From an uncultured Rhodocyclaceae bacterium (lineage in GTDB: Bacteria > Pseudomonadota > Gammaproteobacteria > Burkholderiales > Rhodocyclaceae): a stretch of DNA of 12,956 nt. Both the position numbers and the translations under genes were made by a program. The first letter of the stretch is position 1, and every line of letters begins with the position of its first letter. Of this stretch, positions 1 to 8,856 are shown in pieces. Location of the stretch: assembly GCA_900549295.1 (NCBI GenBank), contig URNG01000088.1, positions 1 to 12,956 of the forward strand, written 5' to 3'. The notes below the pieces were generated by a model, which was given only the letters and a program-made list of their open reading frames with translations, did no database searches and was not told the origin of the DNA.

Positions 1-1055
1 CTTATGCCGAGGGATAGGCGGAACCGGCCCCCCGCGCCCGCGGTCGGGGCGATGCGGGCGACGCTGGCCGGGTCTTCGCCGTGCGCCAGCGCCAGTTGCA
101 GGGCGTAGAGGTCGATGCCGTCCACGCGCAGGTAAAGGTCGGCCAGTTGCGAGGCCATGCGCGGGTTGAATTCGATCACAGTGAGGCGTCCGCTCGCCGC
201 GTCGTAAAAGAATTCCATGTTGAACAGGCCGTGATCGAAACCCACCGCCGCCAGAAAACGCGCCGCCACGTCGAGCGCGCGCGCCTGCACCGCTTCCGGC
301 AGGCGGCTCGGGTAGGCGAAGCGCATGAACGCCTGCGTGCCGGGGTACATGATGGAATCCGTCACGCCGACCTTGCGGGCGCGGCCCTGATAAACATAGC
401 CGTCGAGATTGAACTGCGCCGCCTGGCTGGGCGCTTCCCACATCAGGCGATGGGCGCTGCCGGCCTGCGGCAGGCGCTGGCGGGCGATGCGCTCGAACGG
501 CTCGACCAGATGCTCGATGATCCAGCGCTCGCCCCAGCCGAAGCGGGTGTGGGCGTGCAGTTCGGGGGCGCTGTCGACCTTGCGCGCCAGCACGGAAAAC
601 GCCGCCTTGACCGGCTTGACGAACAGCGGGTAAGGCAGCCCGGCCGGCATCGGCGCGCCGTAGGGCGCGTCGATCAGGCCGTGCGCGACATTGGCTTGCG
701 GACAGACTTCGGCCAGCACGCGCCGGGCGTGCAGCTTGTGCTGGCAGGCGATGATCGCTTCCGGGGCAGCGGACGGCCAGCCCATGCGCTCGGCCAGCAG
801 GGCGGCGGTCAGCGCGCCGAATTGCTCGTGATTGGATGCCACCGCCCGCCAGCCCGCCTTTTTCGCCCGCCGCGCCAGGGCATCGGCCATGCGCTCCATG
901 TCGAACCAGGCCAGACGGGCGTTGCTCGGAAAACTGAACAGATCGAATCCTGCCTCGGCAAAGCGCCGCGGGCCGGCGTGGCGCGCAAAACCGGCGCGAT
1001 CCCAGTCGTAATTGAAGAGCAGGAGTGTGGAGGGGGGAGGTGTGACAGAAAACAT
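1..1055 (-). CDS. ATP-grasp family ligase, C-terminus cut by window edge
   Basis: The reading frame starts at ATG 1055 and stays open for 351 codons to the left edge, so the end of the protein is missing. ATP-grasp enzymes use ATP to activate a carboxylate as acyl phosphate and join it to an amine, thiol or similar nucleophile. Family signs are the LFVKPVKAAF segment (lysine near residue 147) that holds ATP, then NMEFFYD (residues 279-285) and VIEFNPRMASQ (293-303), whose Glu and Asn are the usual magnesium ligands, followed by a conserved-looking LADLYLRVDGIDLY stretch. Residues 1-110 resemble a pre-ATP-grasp domain. There is no signal peptide, so it is probably cytoplasmic. No good Shine-Dalgarno sequence precedes the start, but a TATAAT box lies 28 bases upstream. 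The substrate cannot be told from the sequence. This is a normal-order ATP-grasp, unlike the permuted enzymes at the right of the window. Confidence 0.88.
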   Translation of the reverse strand, partial: MFSVTPPPSTLLLFNYDWDRAGFARHAGPRRFAEAGFDLFSFPSNARLAWFDMERMADALARRAKKAGWRAVASNHEQFGALTAALLAERMGWPSAAPEAIIACQHKLHARRVLAEVCPQANVAHGLIDAPYGAPMPAGLPYPLFVKPVKAAFSVLARKVDSAPELHAHTRFGWGERWIIEHLVEPFERIARQRLPQAGSAHRLMWEAPSQAAQFNLDGYVYQGRARKVGVTDSIMYPGTQAFMRFAYPSRLPEAVQARALDVAARFLAAVGFDHGLFNMEFFYDAASGRLTVIEFNPRMASQLADLYLRVDGIDLYALQLALAHGEDPASVARIAPTAGAGGRFRLSLGI

Positions 1056-1082
1056 CGGGCGGCAAGCGGAAAATTGGCCCGA

Positions 1083-1088
1083 ATTATA
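1083..1088 (-). promoter_or_regulatory. Candidate -10 box of the ATP-grasp gene
   Basis: The minus strand reads a perfect TATAAT here, 27-28 bases before the ATG at 1055, giving a predicted leader of about 20 bases. No good -35 hexamer is present at 16-18 bases, so a sigma70 promoter is likely but not certain. It lies just downstream of the presumed ettA terminator, which fits an independent transcript. Confidence 0.5.
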
Positions 1089-1106
1089 AGCGTTTGCTAA
1101 AACGAA

Positions 1107-1131
1107 CGGGCCGGAATGCTGTCGCGGCCCG
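1107..1131 (-). terminator. Probable intrinsic terminator of ettA
   Basis: On the minus strand CGGGCCG (1131-1125) pairs perfectly with CGGCCCG (1113-1107) over an 11-base loop, and is followed by TTCGTTTTAG, a moderately U-rich tail. It lies about 150 bases after the ettA stop and before the TATAAT box of the ATP-grasp gene, which suits a terminator. The tail is interrupted, so efficiency is uncertain. Confidence 0.45.
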
Positions 1132-1150
1132 CTGCCGGAAACGAAAACTC

Positions 1151-1271
1151 ACCGCAGAGGCGCAGAGAAAAGGAGGGTCACAGAGGATGGCGGCAAACCA
1201 GAAATCACCCGGCGGCTCGCCCCGTTGCTGCTTCCCTCTGCGCCGCTCCGCGCCCTCCTTGCCTCTGCGGT
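1151..1271. repeat. Intergenic inverted repeat of the CCGCAGAGG type
   Basis: ACCGCAGAGG at 1151-1160 is matched exactly by its reverse complement CCTCTGCGGT at 1262-1271. Further imperfect complementarity is visible inside: CGCAGAG at 1161-1167 against CTCTGCG at 1236-1242, and GGAGGG at 1172-1177 against CCCTCC at 1253-1258. The element fills most of the space between the ettA stop and the terminator. Similar CGCAGAG-rich units recur between genes in many proteobacteria as far as I recall. It contains no convincing gene. Confidence 0.5.
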
Positions 1272-1278
1272 AAAAACC

Positions 1279-2943
<1,665 letters not shown>

Positions 2944-2979
2944 GTGAGCGAAAAGCCTCGTGACGATGGGAAACCCCGG

Positions 2980-3008
2980 AGTGTATGGGGTGGCGGCGGA
3001 AATGACCA
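2980..3008 (-). promoter_or_regulatory. Candidate sigma70 promoter of ettA
   Basis: The minus strand shows TGGTCA (3008-3003, 4 of 6 matches to TTGACA), a 17-base spacer, and TACACT (2985-2980, 4 of 6 matches to TATAAT). The predicted start near 2973 gives a leader of about 30 bases before ATG 2943. The match is only moderate. Confidence 0.35.
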
Positions 3009-3035
3009 GAGGCGGGGCGGCCATCGGCGAGCGGC

Positions 3036-3051
3036 TGGCGCTACAATGGCG
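3036..3051 (+). promoter_or_regulatory. Candidate promoter of the glrK operon, sigma54-like or sigma70 -10
   Basis: TGGCGCTACAATGGCG has GG (3037-3038) and GC (3049-3050) exactly ten bases apart, the essential spacing of a -24/-12 sigma54 promoter. However, the usual A of TGGCAC is G and the -12 element is TGGC rather than TTGC. The same stretch contains TACAAT (3042-3047), which could be a sigma70 -10 box, but no -35 hexamer is recognisable upstream. Either reading puts the start near 3055-3062, giving a leader of 60-70 bases. Confidence 0.3.
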
Positions 3052-3123
3052 GCTCGAAAAATTGCGGTGTTTCCGGCACCCCCTTCGCTTGCTTCCTGCT
3101 TGTCCCCCGTTTGATTCCTGCCC

Positions 3124-4533
3124 ATGAAACGAATCTCCTTTTTGCAAGGCATGCTGGTCGGCTTCGTGTTCATCGTCGCCCTCCTGGGCGGCGTGGCGAT
3201 CAACGGCTGGCTGCTGCTGGAGAATCTGGTCGGGGAAAGCCGGGAAAACAGCGCGCTGGCGGTGGAATTGAGCGCCGCCATCCAGACTCTGAACGAGCGC
3301 AGCGTCGATGTGGAGCGCAGCGCCCGGCAATATCTGGTGCTGGGCGACGGCGATCTGCGCCGGCGTTTTCAGGGTTATCTGGAAGAATCCTACGAGCAAC
3401 TCGGGCGCATCGAGGAACTGGCGGCCCCCGGCCTGGGCGACGTGCCGGCGCAGTGGCGCGGCGTGGCCAAAAAAATCAGCCGCAAGCTGGCGCGCCACAA
3501 CGAAAAAACCGAGGAAGACCTCGCCGTGCTGCTCGATCGTCTGGGCAGCCTCAACAATCAGGTGGCGCAGGCCGGGCAGCGCTGGATCGACAGCGAAAAT
3601 ACCCGGCTCATTCAGGAACTGGACAACCACCGCATCCAGCTCGGCGTCAAGCTGGCGCTCGCCCTGATCGGCGCGGTGAGCGTGGCGCTGGTCATGGGCT
3701 GGTGGCTGCTGCGCCCGGTGCATCAACTGGACCGGGCGATCCGCCGCCTCGGGGCGCGGCGTTTCGACGAGGAAATCAGCGTCGGCGGGCCGATCGACTT
3801 GCGCCGCCTGGGGCGGCGCCTGGACTGGCTGCGCCAGCACTTGTCGGAACTGGAAAGCGACCGCCAGAAAACCCTGCGCCACGTCTCGCATGAACTGAAA
3901 ACCCCGCTCACGGCGCTCAAGGAAGGCGCGGCGCTGCTGGCCGAGGAAGTGCCGGGGCCGCTTTCGCCGGGGCAGCGCGAGGTGGTCGGCATCATGGCGC
4001 ACAACGTGCTCGGCTTGCAGGGGCGCATCGAAAGCCTGCTTGGCCTCAACGCGGCGATTTTCGATGCGCGCCAGCTCGACATGGTGTGCACCGAAGCCGG
4101 GCAACTGCTGCGGGAAGTGGCCAGCCGCCACGAGTTGCGGGCGCAGACCCGGCAGATACGCATCACGCGGCAGATCGATCCGGGCGAAGTACGCCTCGAT
4201 CCGGGAAAAATGGCGCTGATCCTGGACAACCTGCTCGCCAACGCCATCGATTTCAGCCCGCAGGGCGGGGAAATCATCCTGACCGCGCGCCGCGTGACCG
4301 GCGCCTGGTACTTCGACTGCATCGACGCGGGCTGCGGCGTGGCCCCGGACGACAGCGAACGGATTTTCCAGCCCTTCGTGCAAGGGCGTCTGAAAGCCCC
4401 GGTGGAGCGGCGCGGCAGCGGTGTCGGCCTGTCCATCGTCCGCGAACTGGCGAACGCCATGGGCGGCAAGGTTGATTTACTGGCGTCCGCCCAGGGCGCG
4501 CATTTTCGAGTCGAGATTCCCGATGCAAACTGA
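3124..4533 (+). CDS. glrK: Membrane sensor histidine kinase, GlrK/QseE type
   Basis: The 469-residue inner-membrane sensor kinase should phosphorylate the response regulator encoded two genes downstream. The first transmembrane helix is at about 10-33, a largely helical periplasmic region at 34-172, and the second helix at 174-197. A HAMP-like linker follows, then the dimerisation domain with H-box LRHVSHELKTPL (phospho-acceptor His256). The ATPase domain has N-box DNLLANAIDFSP (368-379), G1 DAGCGV (401-406) and G2 RGSGVGLSIV (430-439). An in-frame TGA at 3112-3114 rules out a longer protein, so ATG 3124 is the start despite a poor Shine-Dalgarno sequence. Its last 11 bases overlap the next gene. 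The order kinase, small lipoprotein, sigma54 regulator is that of enterobacterial glrK-qseG-glrR (qseEGF), and this supports the name more than the kinase alone does. The signal sensed here is unknown. Confidence 0.88.
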   Translation: MKRISFLQGMLVGFVFIVALLGGVAINGWLLLENLVGESRENSALAVELSAAIQTLNERSVDVERSARQYLVLGDGDLRRRFQGYLEESYEQLGRIEELAAPGLGDVPAQWRGVAKKISRKLARHNEKTEEDLAVLLDRLGSLNNQVAQAGQRWIDSENTRLIQELDNHRIQLGVKLALALIGAVSVALVMGWWLLRPVHQLDRAIRRLGARRFDEEISVGGPIDLRRLGRRLDWLRQHLSELESDRQKTLRHVSHELKTPLTALKEGAALLAEEVPGPLSPGQREVVGIMAHNVLGLQGRIESLLGLNAAIFDARQLDMVCTEAGQLLREVASRHELRAQTRQIRITRQIDPGEVRLDPGKMALILDNLLANAIDFSPQGGEIILTARRVTGAWYFDCIDAGCGVAPDDSERIFQPFVQGRLKAPVERRGSGVGLSIVRELANAMGGKVDLLASAQGAHFRVEIPDAN

Positions 4534-5191
4534 ACCCAAATACTTGCCGGCAAGTTGCCGCCGGTTGTGGCCTAACTCGTGGCCCATCTTGTGGCCCGTC
4601 CTGCTCTGCATGGTTGCCGCGGCGTGCTCGACCACGCCGCCCGAAGCGTCCGTAACGCCGCCCGCGCCCGCCGTGGCTGCGCCGCCCGGCACCCCGCCCG
4701 CCCCGCCGGCGACGGAAATCCAATCCGTCGTCCCCGCCGTGGTGCTGCCCGCCGCGACGCGCCACGCCCTGATTGCCGCTCTGGCTTACCGGCAGGGGCT
4801 GCAAGGCATGTCGGCCAGCGAAATGACGCGCGAGCGCAACCAATTGACGGCGCAGGCCGGCAACCCGGAAAACCAGATGCGGCTCGCCCTGCTGTACGCG
4901 CAGACGCGCACCCCGGCGGGCGATCCCGGCAAGGCGCTGGCGCTGGCCGAATCGCTGCTCAAATCGAACGACCCGGCCGCCGTTGCGCTGCATCCGTTGG
5001 CCGCCTTGCTGGTCGAGCAATTGACCGAGCGCGTGCGTCTGGAAGGGCAGCATGAGCGGCAGCTTGCCCAGGCCAGGGAAAACCAGCGCAGGATTCACGA
5101 TCTGCAGGAAAAGCTGGAACGCCTCGCCAACATCGAGCGCAGCCTGCCAGCGCGCACGCCGCCGCCTGCGCCCGCGGGGAAACAGCCATGA
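4523..5191 (+). CDS. qseG: QseG-like small lipoprotein of the GlrKR system
   Basis: The 222-residue product starts at ATG 4523, inside the end of glrK (11-base overlap), so translation is probably coupled. A hydrophobic stretch at 21-34 ends in VAAAC-S; Cys35 could be the lipidated residue, although Ala rather than Leu at -3 makes the lipobox weak. A Pro/Ala-rich linker (about 38-65) follows, then a helical region, and a C-terminal coiled coil (about 170-207). That coiled coil ends in LQEKLERLANIERSLPART, strongly reminiscent of the KLENLTDIERQLSTRKP end of E. coli QseG. In enterobacteria QseG is an outer-membrane lipoprotein that touches the kinase and is needed for its signalling; a similar accessory role is inferred here. 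The stop overlaps the start of the regulator gene by four bases (ATGA). Confidence 0.75.
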   Translation: MQTEPKYLPASCRRLWPNSWPILWPVLLCMVAAACSTTPPEASVTPPAPAVAAPPGTPPAPPATEIQSVVPAVVLPAATRHALIAALAYRQGLQGMSASEMTRERNQLTAQAGNPENQMRLALLYAQTRTPAGDPGKALALAESLLKSNDPAAVALHPLAALLVEQLTERVRLEGQHERQLAQARENQRRIHDLQEKLERLANIERSLPARTPPPAPAGKQP

Positions 5192-6585
5192 GCGCGCCGG
5201 GAACGGAACACCAGGAAAGCGGGCAGGGCGCGCACATCCTCGTCATCGACGACGACGAGGACATCCTGCGCCTCTTGTCCATGCGCCTGAAAGCGCGCGG
5301 TTTCTGCGTCAGCGCCGCCGGTTCGGTGGAGGAGGGGCTGACCCTGATCGCCGTCGATCCACCGCGCGTGGTGGTCAGCGACATCCGCCTGCCGGGGCGC
5401 GACGGCCTGTCGCTGTTCGAGGAATTGCGCGCCACCCATCCCGGCCTGCCGGTCATCCTGCTCACCGCGCACGGCACCATTCCGGACGCCGTCGATGCCA
5501 CCTCGCGCGGGGTGTTCGGCTACCTGACCAAACCCTTCGACAGCCAGATGCTGCTCGCCAAGATCGACCAGGCGCTCGCCCTGTCGGCTGCGCCCAATGC
5601 CGAAAATACGGCAACGGGCGACAACAAATGGGCCGACGGCGTGGTCTACCGCAGCGCCCGCATGGCCCAGTTGATGAGCGAAGCGCGCATGGTTGCTGCG
5701 TCGGATGCCAGCATCCTGATCCGTGGCGAAAGCGGCAGCGGCAAGGAAGTGCTGGCGCGCGCCATCCATCAGGCCAGCCCGCGCGCCGGCAAGCCCTTCA
5801 TCGCCATCAACTGCGGCGCCATTCCCGAGGCGCTGCTCGAATCCGAACTGTTCGGCCACGCGCGCGGCGCCTTCACCGGCGCGGCCACCGCCCGCCGCGG
5901 TCTGGTGCAGGCCGCCGACGGCGGCACGCTCTTTCTCGATGAAATCGGCGACATGCCGCTGCCCTTGCAGGTCAAACTCTTGCGCGTCTTGCAGGAACGC
6001 GCAGTGCGCCCGGTCGGCGCGACGCAATCGGAAAAGGTCGATGTGCGCTTCATCTCCGCCACCCACCGCGATCTGGAAGCCGCCATGCGCAGCGGCGAAT
6101 TCCGCGAGGATCTGTACTACCGGTTGGACGTGGTTTCCCTCACCCTGCCGCGCTTGGACGAGCGGCGCGAGGACATCCCACTGCTCGCCACCCACTTCCT
6201 GCGCCAGCTGGCCGAAAAATACGCCCGCCCCTTCACCGGCTTCGCCCCGGAAGCGCTGGAAGTGCTGGCCACCGCCAAATGGCCGGGCAACGTGCGCCAG
6301 TTGTTCAACGTGGTCGAACAAAGCTGCGCGCTCAGTTCCACGCCCTTGATTCCGGTGAGTCTCGTGCAACGGGCGCTACGCGCCCCGCGCATGGAAGCCC
6401 TGAGCTATGCCGAAGCCAAACAGCGCTTCGAGCGCGACTATCTGGTCAGCCTCCTGAAACTCACCGACGGCAACGTTGCCGACGCCGCCCGCATCGCCGA
6501 CCGCAACCGCACCGAACTCTACCGCTTGTTGCAAAAATACGACCTCACCCCGGCCATGTTCCGGCAAGGGGAGGGGGATGTTTAG
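5188..6585 (+). CDS. glrR: Sigma54-dependent response regulator, GlrR/QseF type
   Basis: The 465-residue transcription activator is the expected partner of the upstream kinase. The receiver domain (about 15-130) has the acidic pocket DDD 21-23, phospho-acceptor Asp65 in VSDIRLPG, Thr93 and Lys115. The AAA+ domain (about 150-385) has Walker A GESGSGKE (180-187), the sigma54-contact loop GAFTGA (227-232) in intact form, and Walker B GGTLFLDE (245-252). The C-terminus (about 405-455) carries a Fis-like helix-turn-helix, GNVADAARIADRNRTELYRL. All three parts are complete, so it should open sigma54 promoters when phosphorylated. A GGGGA ribosome site precedes ATG 5188. In E. coli GlrR drives the small RNA GlmY and rpoE; whether those targets exist here cannot be seen. 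The candidate sigma54 promoter at 10331-10347 is a possible local target. Confidence 0.92.
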   Translation: MSAPGTEHQESGQGAHILVIDDDEDILRLLSMRLKARGFCVSAAGSVEEGLTLIAVDPPRVVVSDIRLPGRDGLSLFEELRATHPGLPVILLTAHGTIPDAVDATSRGVFGYLTKPFDSQMLLAKIDQALALSAAPNAENTATGDNKWADGVVYRSARMAQLMSEARMVAASDASILIRGESGSGKEVLARAIHQASPRAGKPFIAINCGAIPEALLESELFGHARGAFTGAATARRGLVQAADGGTLFLDEIGDMPLPLQVKLLRVLQERAVRPVGATQSEKVDVRFISATHRDLEAAMRSGEFREDLYYRLDVVSLTLPRLDERREDIPLLATHFLRQLAEKYARPFTGFAPEALEVLATAKWPGNVRQLFNVVEQSCALSSTPLIPVSLVQRALRAPRMEALSYAEAKQRFERDYLVSLLKLTDGNVADAARIADRNRTELYRLLQKYDLTPAMFRQGEGDV

Positions 6586-6635
6586 GATATTGGCATTTTT
6601 CCTTTGTTACCGCCGGGTTCCGCGCTGATGCGCGT

Positions 6636-6669
6636 CTTACTTTTTCTTGCTTCGCCAAGAAAAAGTAAG
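6636..6669. terminator. Perfect 14-bp hairpin, possible bidirectional transcription end
   Basis: CTTACTTTTTCTTG pairs perfectly with CAAGAAAAAGTAAG across the loop CTTCGC, 51 bases after the glrR stop. The stem is A/T-rich rather than G/C-rich and is followed on neither strand by a clear U tract, so classic Rho-independent termination is doubtful. Its position between two converging operons still fits a role in ending or protecting transcripts. Confidence 0.35.
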
Positions 6670-6784
6670 CAAAAAGAAGGCGACCCCCGTGGTCGACGCC
6701 CCGCTGCGCGGGGTGCCTTGCGCTACTCGGCGGTCCGGGCGGCTGGCTAAACTCGCCGCTGCGCGGCTCAGACATAGCCAGCCG
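6636..6784. repeat. Structured, repeat-like intergenic element with several hairpins
   Basis: The 373-base convergent gap between glrR and the Anbu gene has no credible gene. It contains a perfect 14-base stem (6636-6649 with 6656-6669, six-base loop), then CCCCGC-TGC-GCGGGG (6699-6713), then a 10-base stem CGGCTGGCTA/TAGCCAGCCG (6740-6749 with 6775-6784). That stem encloses a smaller hairpin GCCGC-TGC-GCGGC (6755-6767). The 11-mer CCGCTGCGCGG occurs twice (6701-6711 and 6756-6766). From memory, similar CAAGAAAAAGTAA-cored blocks are frequent between genes in beta- and gammaproteobacteria, so this is probably one copy of a dispersed family. The short open frame across it (6647-6904) reads like translated repeat. 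Confidence 0.6.
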
Positions 6785-6914
6785 AAGGCCCCCAGCCCGC
6801 CTGCGTTGCTCAGCGTCTTCCAAGGGGAGGAGGAAAGGCGTTTCGGGATTGGCAGCGGCCTGAAAACGAGGTACTGCGAATGTGCCGGGAATTTGAGTTT
6901 TTGAGTTTGGAACA

Positions 6915-6931
6915 AGCGCCGAGGAGGCGCT
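6915..6931 (-). terminator. Weak hairpin after the Anbu gene
   Basis: On the minus strand AGCGCC-TCCTC-GGCGCT forms a perfect six-base stem with a five-base loop, starting 28 bases after the Anbu stop and followed by TGTTCC. A T5 run lies before the stem, not after it, so this is a weak terminator candidate at best. Confidence 0.28.
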
Positions 6932-6958
6932 GAATAAAAACGGTGTTGTTCTTTCCCG

Positions 6959-7777
6959 CTACACCGCTTTCCCCGCCACCTCCGCCTGGGTCAGCGGTAT
7001 TTCAGCCGCGCCCTGCACGCGCGGGCGCGGTGCGGTTTCCTGCGGCCAAGTGGTCCAGTCGGGATCAGGGAGTTCGGCGAAGACACGGCGCAGGCTGGAA
7101 CCCCATTGGTTGTGGATCATCTCGAAATAGGGGTTGTCGGCGTCGATGTTGACGTGGCGCGTGACCTTGAGGCTGTCGCGGGTGTAGATCAGCAGGTCGA
7201 GCGGCAGGCCGACGGAGAGGTTGGAGCGGATCGTGGAGTCCATCGAGATCAGCGCGCATTTGGCGGCTTCGTCGAGCGAGGTGCGGCAGCTGACCACGCG
7301 GTCGAGGATGGGTTTGCCGTATTTGGATTCGCCGATCTGGAAATAGGGCGTGTCGCCGGAAGCTTCGATGAAGTTGCCGGCGGCGTAGATGCTGAAGAGG
7401 CGCGGCGGCTCGTCGGCGATCTGGCCGCAGAGGATGAAGGCGGCGTTGAATTCGACGCCGAACTCCTGCAAGGCTTCGGCGTCGCGCTGATGCACGCGGC
7501 GGATGGTGTCGCCGACCAGCCGGGCGCACTCGAACAGCGTCGGCGCGTTCCACAGGCTTTGCCGATCCTGCGCGGCGGCGTGTTCGCGCAGGATGTTGAC
7601 GACGGACTGGGTGATGGCGAGGTTGCCGGCGCTCATCAGCACCAGCACCCGGTCGCCAGCGCGTTCGAAAACGGTCATCTTGCGGAAGGTGTTGATATGG
7701 TCGACGCCCGCATTGGTGCGGGAATCGGACAGACAGACGAGGCCTTCGTCGAGGCACATCGCAACGCAATAAGTCAT
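6959..7777 (-). CDS. Anbu proteasome-like N-terminal threonine hydrolase
   Basis: The 272-residue protein belongs to the Anbu branch of the proteasome/HslV (Ntn-hydrolase) family. It begins MTYCVAMCLDEGLVCLSDSR, so removal of Met exposes Thr2 as the N-terminal nucleophile with no longer propeptide. Other expected active-site residues are Asp18 in SDSRTNAG and Lys33 in TFRKM, and the MSAGNLA motif (48-54) matches the glycine-rich substrate loop. Family members form helical or open-ring assemblies in the cytoplasm; peptidase activity of Anbu has been hard to show. The tail after about residue 240 is rich in Pro, Arg and Ala and may be a flexible extension. It is the last gene of its operon, 74 bases after the alpha-E gene, in company typical of Anbu. 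The Shine-Dalgarno sequence is poor. Confidence 0.93.
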   Translation of the reverse strand: MTYCVAMCLDEGLVCLSDSRTNAGVDHINTFRKMTVFERAGDRVLVLMSAGNLAITQSVVNILREHAAAQDRQSLWNAPTLFECARLVGDTIRRVHQRDAEALQEFGVEFNAAFILCGQIADEPPRLFSIYAAGNFIEASGDTPYFQIGESKYGKPILDRVVSCRTSLDEAAKCALISMDSTIRSNLSVGLPLDLLIYTRDSLKVTRHVNIDADNPYFEMIHNQWGSSLRRVFAELPDPDWTTWPQETAPRPRVQGAAEIPLTQAEVAGKAV

Positions 7778-7851
7778 GTGGGTTTGTCCAGTCGGGTCAT
7801 TGCTCGGCGTCGCGTTGCGGCGGATCGGCCGCCAGCGATGCCAGAAATCGT

Positions 7852-8811
7852 TCAGGCGGCGACCGGAACGAGAAAGTTGTCGCCGATGCGATCCCCCAGA
7901 CGGTTGATGCGCTCCAGGAAGCGTTCCAGCCAGGGGTGCAGGCCGGTATCGAGAATGTCGTTGAGACGGCTGTAGTGCAGCGTGGCGTGCAGTTCGCCCG
8001 CCTGGCGGGCGGCTTCCACCGAGTGCAGGTTGGCGATCTGGCCGAGGATGTTGTGCACTTCATCGACGCAGGCATGCAGCGAGCGCGGCATGGCGTGGTT
8101 GAGGATCAGCAGTTCGGCCACCTTGTAGGGCGTGATGACGTCGCGGTAAACGTGGCGGTAGGTCTCGAAGGCGGACACCGAGCGCAGCAGCGCGCCCCAC
8201 TGATAATAGTCGGTGGCGCCGGTGAGGCTTTCGCTCTGCGGCAGCAGGTTGTGATATTTCACGTCGAGCAGGCGGGCGGTGTTGTCGGCGCGTTCGAGAA
8301 AGGTGCCCAGGCGCACGAATTGGAAGGCGTCGTCGTGCAGCATGGTGCCGAAAGTGACGCCGCGCAGCAGGTGGGAGCGGAACTTCACCCATTCGAAGAA
8401 CTCGCCGAGGTCGGTGGCGCGCAGCTTTTCCGGCGTCATGTCGCGGATTTCCAGCCAGGTGGCGTTGGTGGTTTCCCACATTTCGGCGGTCAGCGTGCCG
8501 CGTACCGCATGCGCGTTCTCGCGCGCCGCGCGCAGGCAGTTCCAGACGCTGGAAAGGTTGTCGCGGTCGAGTATGACGAATTCGATCACGTCGCGCGCCG
8601 TCAGCGGCCGGCCGGTGCGGGCGTAGGCGTCGGTGAGTTCGCTGATGGCGAGGATCGCGCTCCAGCCGCCGCCGTCGTCACCACTGTCACCGCCTTCGCT
8701 GCTCGGCAGGAGCGACATGCGGTAGGACACATCGAGCATGCGCACGGTGTTTTCGGCGCGTTCGGTATAGCGTGCCATCCAGTAGAGGTGGTCGGCGGTA
8801 CGGCTGAGCAT
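7852..8811 (-). CDS. Alpha-E domain protein (DUF403)
   Basis: The 319-residue, mainly helical protein has no signal or membrane helix. It opens with the family signature MLSRTADHLYWMARYTERAE and has the second conserved block RLGTFLERADNTARLLDVKY in mid-protein. The length matches stand-alone alpha-E proteins, apart from a Gly/Asp/Ser-rich loop at 37-50. The biochemical role of alpha-E is not known; it is found next to or fused with circularly permuted ATP-grasp enzymes and is taken to be their partner. An AGGGAG ribosome site sits seven bases before ATG 8811. Only 45 bases separate it from the ATP-grasp gene upstream, so the two are almost certainly one transcript. A second, degraded alpha-E domain lies at the right end of the window. 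Confidence 0.93.
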   Translation of the reverse strand: MLSRTADHLYWMARYTERAENTVRMLDVSYRMSLLPSSEGGDSGDDGGGWSAILAISELTDAYARTGRPLTARDVIEFVILDRDNLSSVWNCLRAARENAHAVRGTLTAEMWETTNATWLEIRDMTPEKLRATDLGEFFEWVKFRSHLLRGVTFGTMLHDDAFQFVRLGTFLERADNTARLLDVKYHNLLPQSESLTGATDYYQWGALLRSVSAFETYRHVYRDVITPYKVAELLILNHAMPRSLHACVDEVHNILGQIANLHSVEAARQAGELHATLHYSRLNDILDTGLHPWLERFLERINRLGDRIGDNFLVPVAA

Positions 8812-8856
8812 GATCGTTCTCCCTGCTTCATCAAAATGCGGTGCTGGTTCGGCGCT

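Noticed and set aside
81..1100. A 339-codon plus-strand open frame
   Set aside because: It is the shadow of the ATP-grasp gene on the minus strand, which carries the VKP and FNPRM motifs.
2944..4383. An N-terminal extension of EttA to about 1034 residues on the minus strand
   Set aside because: The extension lies antisense to the well-supported glrK gene, reads as low-complexity GC-rich sequence, and EttA homology begins exactly at ATG 2943.
6585..6610. TTGGCATTTTTCC after glrR as a sigma54 promoter
   Set aside because: The bases ten positions after GG are TT, not GC, and no gene follows on that strand.
6647..6904. An 85-codon open frame in the convergent gap
   Set aside because: It runs through the hairpin-rich repeat, has no ribosome site, and its Lys/Arg/Pro-rich translation follows from the repeat itself.
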